A program made the position numbers and the translations under genes. Shown one piece after another: positions 4,271 to 5,078 of a stretch of 5,078 nt of DNA. This DNA is from Lachnospiraceae bacterium (GTDB lineage Bacteria; Bacillota; Clostridia; Lachnospirales; Lachnospiraceae): positions 1-5,078 of the forward strand of contig CAAFXG010000211.1 in NCBI GenBank assembly GCA_900766925.1. The letters run 5' to 3'. The notes below the pieces were generated by a model, which saw only the letters and a list, made by a program, of their open reading frames with translations, had not been told where the DNA came from and did no database searches. Position 1 is the first letter of the stretch. Each line of letters begins with the position of its first letter.

Positions 4271-4540
4271 ATGACAGTTGCACTTTTCAATATACGTGAT
4301 GATACATACAATACAATGTGTAATAAAGCAATACAGTATTTAGCAGAAGGAGAGTGTGACTGTGATTGTAATTATTGTCCAGGAAGGTTTGTATGTACTG
4401 ACCCAGACTTTCCACCTTTCACTATACTTAAAGAGTTTATTGAGCATAATAAAAAACTCAGTATAGAAGATGACAGGCTTAATACCGATGTAAATAAAAA
4501 TAATCTAAAAGATAACTTACAGGAGGATTGTGATGAGTAA
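4271..4540 (+). CDS. Small Cys-cluster hypothetical protein (89 aa)
   Basis: I do not recognise a family. After a helical N-terminus, residues 29-42 carry five Cys in the order C-x-C-x-C-x2-C-x5-C (Cys29, 31, 33, 36, 42). They are followed by DPDFPPF and a charged, probably helical C-terminus with acidic residues at the very end. The cluster suggests a bound metal, zinc or iron-sulfur, but does not match a standard zinc-finger spacing that I know. The start is 3 nt after the thyX stop. Its Shine-Dalgarno GGAG (4261-4264) lies inside the end of thyX, so it is co-transcribed and coupled. A role with nucleotide metabolism is suggested only by position. Confidence 0.82.
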   Translation: MTVALFNIRDDTYNTMCNKAIQYLAEGECDCDCNYCPGRFVCTDPDFPPFTILKEFIEHNKKLSIEDDRLNTDVNKNNLKDNLQEDCDE

Positions 4541-4847
4541 AACTTCAGACACTTTAACAATACACGAGTTTGCTTACACATTACACAAGACAGTACCGAC
4601 AATAAGACATCTTATATTTGACGGTAATATATTTGGTAAGCTACCAGCAGAGCAAGACAAAAATAAAGGCTGGCACATTGACAAGGAACAATTGTATATA
4701 TTTCCTTTTATACAGCCGGGTTATCATAAGAACCCTAAGGTATATCATTACACAGATGGTAAAGGGCTCACTGAGTGTGAGAGGTGCTCTTTACATCTTA
4801 GATGTGATAGGGTAACTGATGATGGCCATTGGAATGGTAAGCAATAA
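4533..4847 (+). CDS. Helix-turn-helix-like protein with C-terminal Cys motif (104 aa)
   Basis: Residues 8-35 (TIHEFAYTLHKTVPTIRHLI and on) look like an excisionase/MerR-type winged helix-turn-helix. The following KNKGWHIDKEQL (43-54) is the typical wing-and-strand of that fold. The C-terminal part has Cys82, Cys85 and Cys91 with His99 nearby (C-x2-C-x5-C-x7-H), a possible zinc site. It may be a small DNA-binding regulator. No close family is recognised. The start at ATG 4533 is preferred over GTG 4530 because AGGAGG (4521-4526) is 6 nt from the ATG but only 3 nt from the GTG. The first 8 nt overlap the previous gene's end (ATGAGTAA), indicating coupling. Confidence 0.8.
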   Translation: MSKTSDTLTIHEFAYTLHKTVPTIRHLIFDGNIFGKLPAEQDKNKGWHIDKEQLYIFPFIQPGYHKNPKVYHYTDGKGLTECERCSLHLRCDRVTDDGHWNGKQ

Positions 4848-4861
4848 GTGGGGGTATTATG

Positions 4862-5078
4862 ATGATAGACTTAAATGATATGTGTGAGCAGGCATACGAA
4901 ATAAGTATTAAAAGGGAAAATAACGGCGGGAAAGTAGACAGCTCTACTCTTGGACTATGTAAACATTGCGCAACCGAAGTTGTAGAGATGACAGCAGCAT
5001 TTCACAATAACACTTGTCTTTTTGATAGCTGTGTGTCTGAACTTGCTGATGTAATAATGGTCTGTTTAATAATTGCAG
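4862..5078 (+). CDS. MazG-like NTP pyrophosphohydrolase, N-terminal part (cut by window end)
   Basis: Enzymes of the all-alpha MazG superfamily hydrolyse (d)NTPs to (d)NMPs plus pyrophosphate with Mg2+. The E-x2-E...E-x2-D metal signature is visible as Glu39/Glu42 (EVVE) and Glu60/Asp63 (ELAD), with 17 residues between, within the known 12-28 range. The segment ADVIMVCLIIA continues the usual last helix. At least 72 residues are present with no stop before the edge. Two ATG codons are adjacent (4859, 4862). The second sits 7 nt from GGGGG (4850-4854) and is preferred. It lies 14 nt after the previous stop, in the thyX cluster. In phages this activity is thought to adjust nucleotide pools or remove unusual nucleotides. 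The exact subfamily (MazG, dUTPase-like or other) cannot be fixed from a fragment. Confidence 0.75.
   Translation, partial: MIDLNDMCEQAYEISIKRENNGGKVDSSTLGLCKHCATEVVEMTAAFHNNTCLFDSCVSELADVIMVCLIIA

Noticed and set aside
4618..4815. Second + strand ORF inside 4533-4847
   Set aside because: It lies in another frame of a gene with a good Shine-Dalgarno and start, and it has none of its own.
326..4847. Possible stop-codon reassignment, because all eight complete main genes end in TAA
   Set aside because: An AT-rich genome favours TAA anyway. Reading frames are normal with the standard code, and eight genes are too few to judge. A whole-genome stop-codon count would settle it.

Overview
The window is strongly AT-rich and compact. 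All eight complete main genes are on the + strand, most have GGAGG-type ribosome binding sites, and several overlap or nearly abut. The three recognisable products are a flavin-dependent thymidylate synthase (ThyX), a VRR-NUC-type nuclease and a MazG-like NTP pyrophosphohydrolase. They sit among small unknown proteins. Together this points to a bacteriophage, or possibly a phage-like plasmid, of a low-GC host. The Shine-Dalgarno and promoter style suggest Bacillota, but a spirochaete or other AT-rich host cannot be excluded. The host assignment is inference.

Layout. Positions 1-142 are a perfect higher-order array of 22/23-nt repeats that runs off the left edge. A hairpin (189-221) and promoter P1 (259-287) follow, then a 360-aa basic, helix-rich protein of unknown role (326-1408). 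Promoter P2 (1464-1492) leads into a perfect 73-nt tandem duplication. This duplication copies a 26-nt palindrome, the ribosome binding site and the start of the next gene, and so creates a 22-codon upstream ORF ahead of a 146-aa unknown protein (1626-2066). A small acidic protein (2130-2465) overlaps the VRR-NUC nuclease (2458-2868) by 8 nt. Promoter P3, related in sequence to P2 and decorated with inverted repeats, drives a 149-aa Ala/Lys-rich protein (3028-3477). That gene ends in three 16-nt tandem repeats and a strong intrinsic terminator (3542-3577). Then comes a tight cluster: thyX (3620-4267), a Cys-cluster protein (4271-4540), a helix-turn-helix-like protein with a Cys motif (4533-4847) and the start of the MazG-like gene (4862 to the window end).

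How it fits together. ThyX makes dTMP, and MazG-like enzymes hydrolyse NTPs or dNTPs, so the right-hand cluster looks like nucleotide metabolism supporting phage DNA synthesis. The VRR-NUC protein is a likely structure-specific nuclease of replication or recombination. The left and middle parts are more unusual in their regulatory DNA than in their proteins. The most striking case is the 16-nt repeat array after the 3028-3477 gene. Its RNA would be complementary, over 15 nt with one G:U pair, to the ribosome binding region of the 326-1408 gene, and partly to that of the 2130-2465 gene. This suggests a 3'UTR-derived antisense regulator or a shared binding site. The 5' repeat array resembles an iteron or centromere-like element. 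No function has been demonstrated for either.
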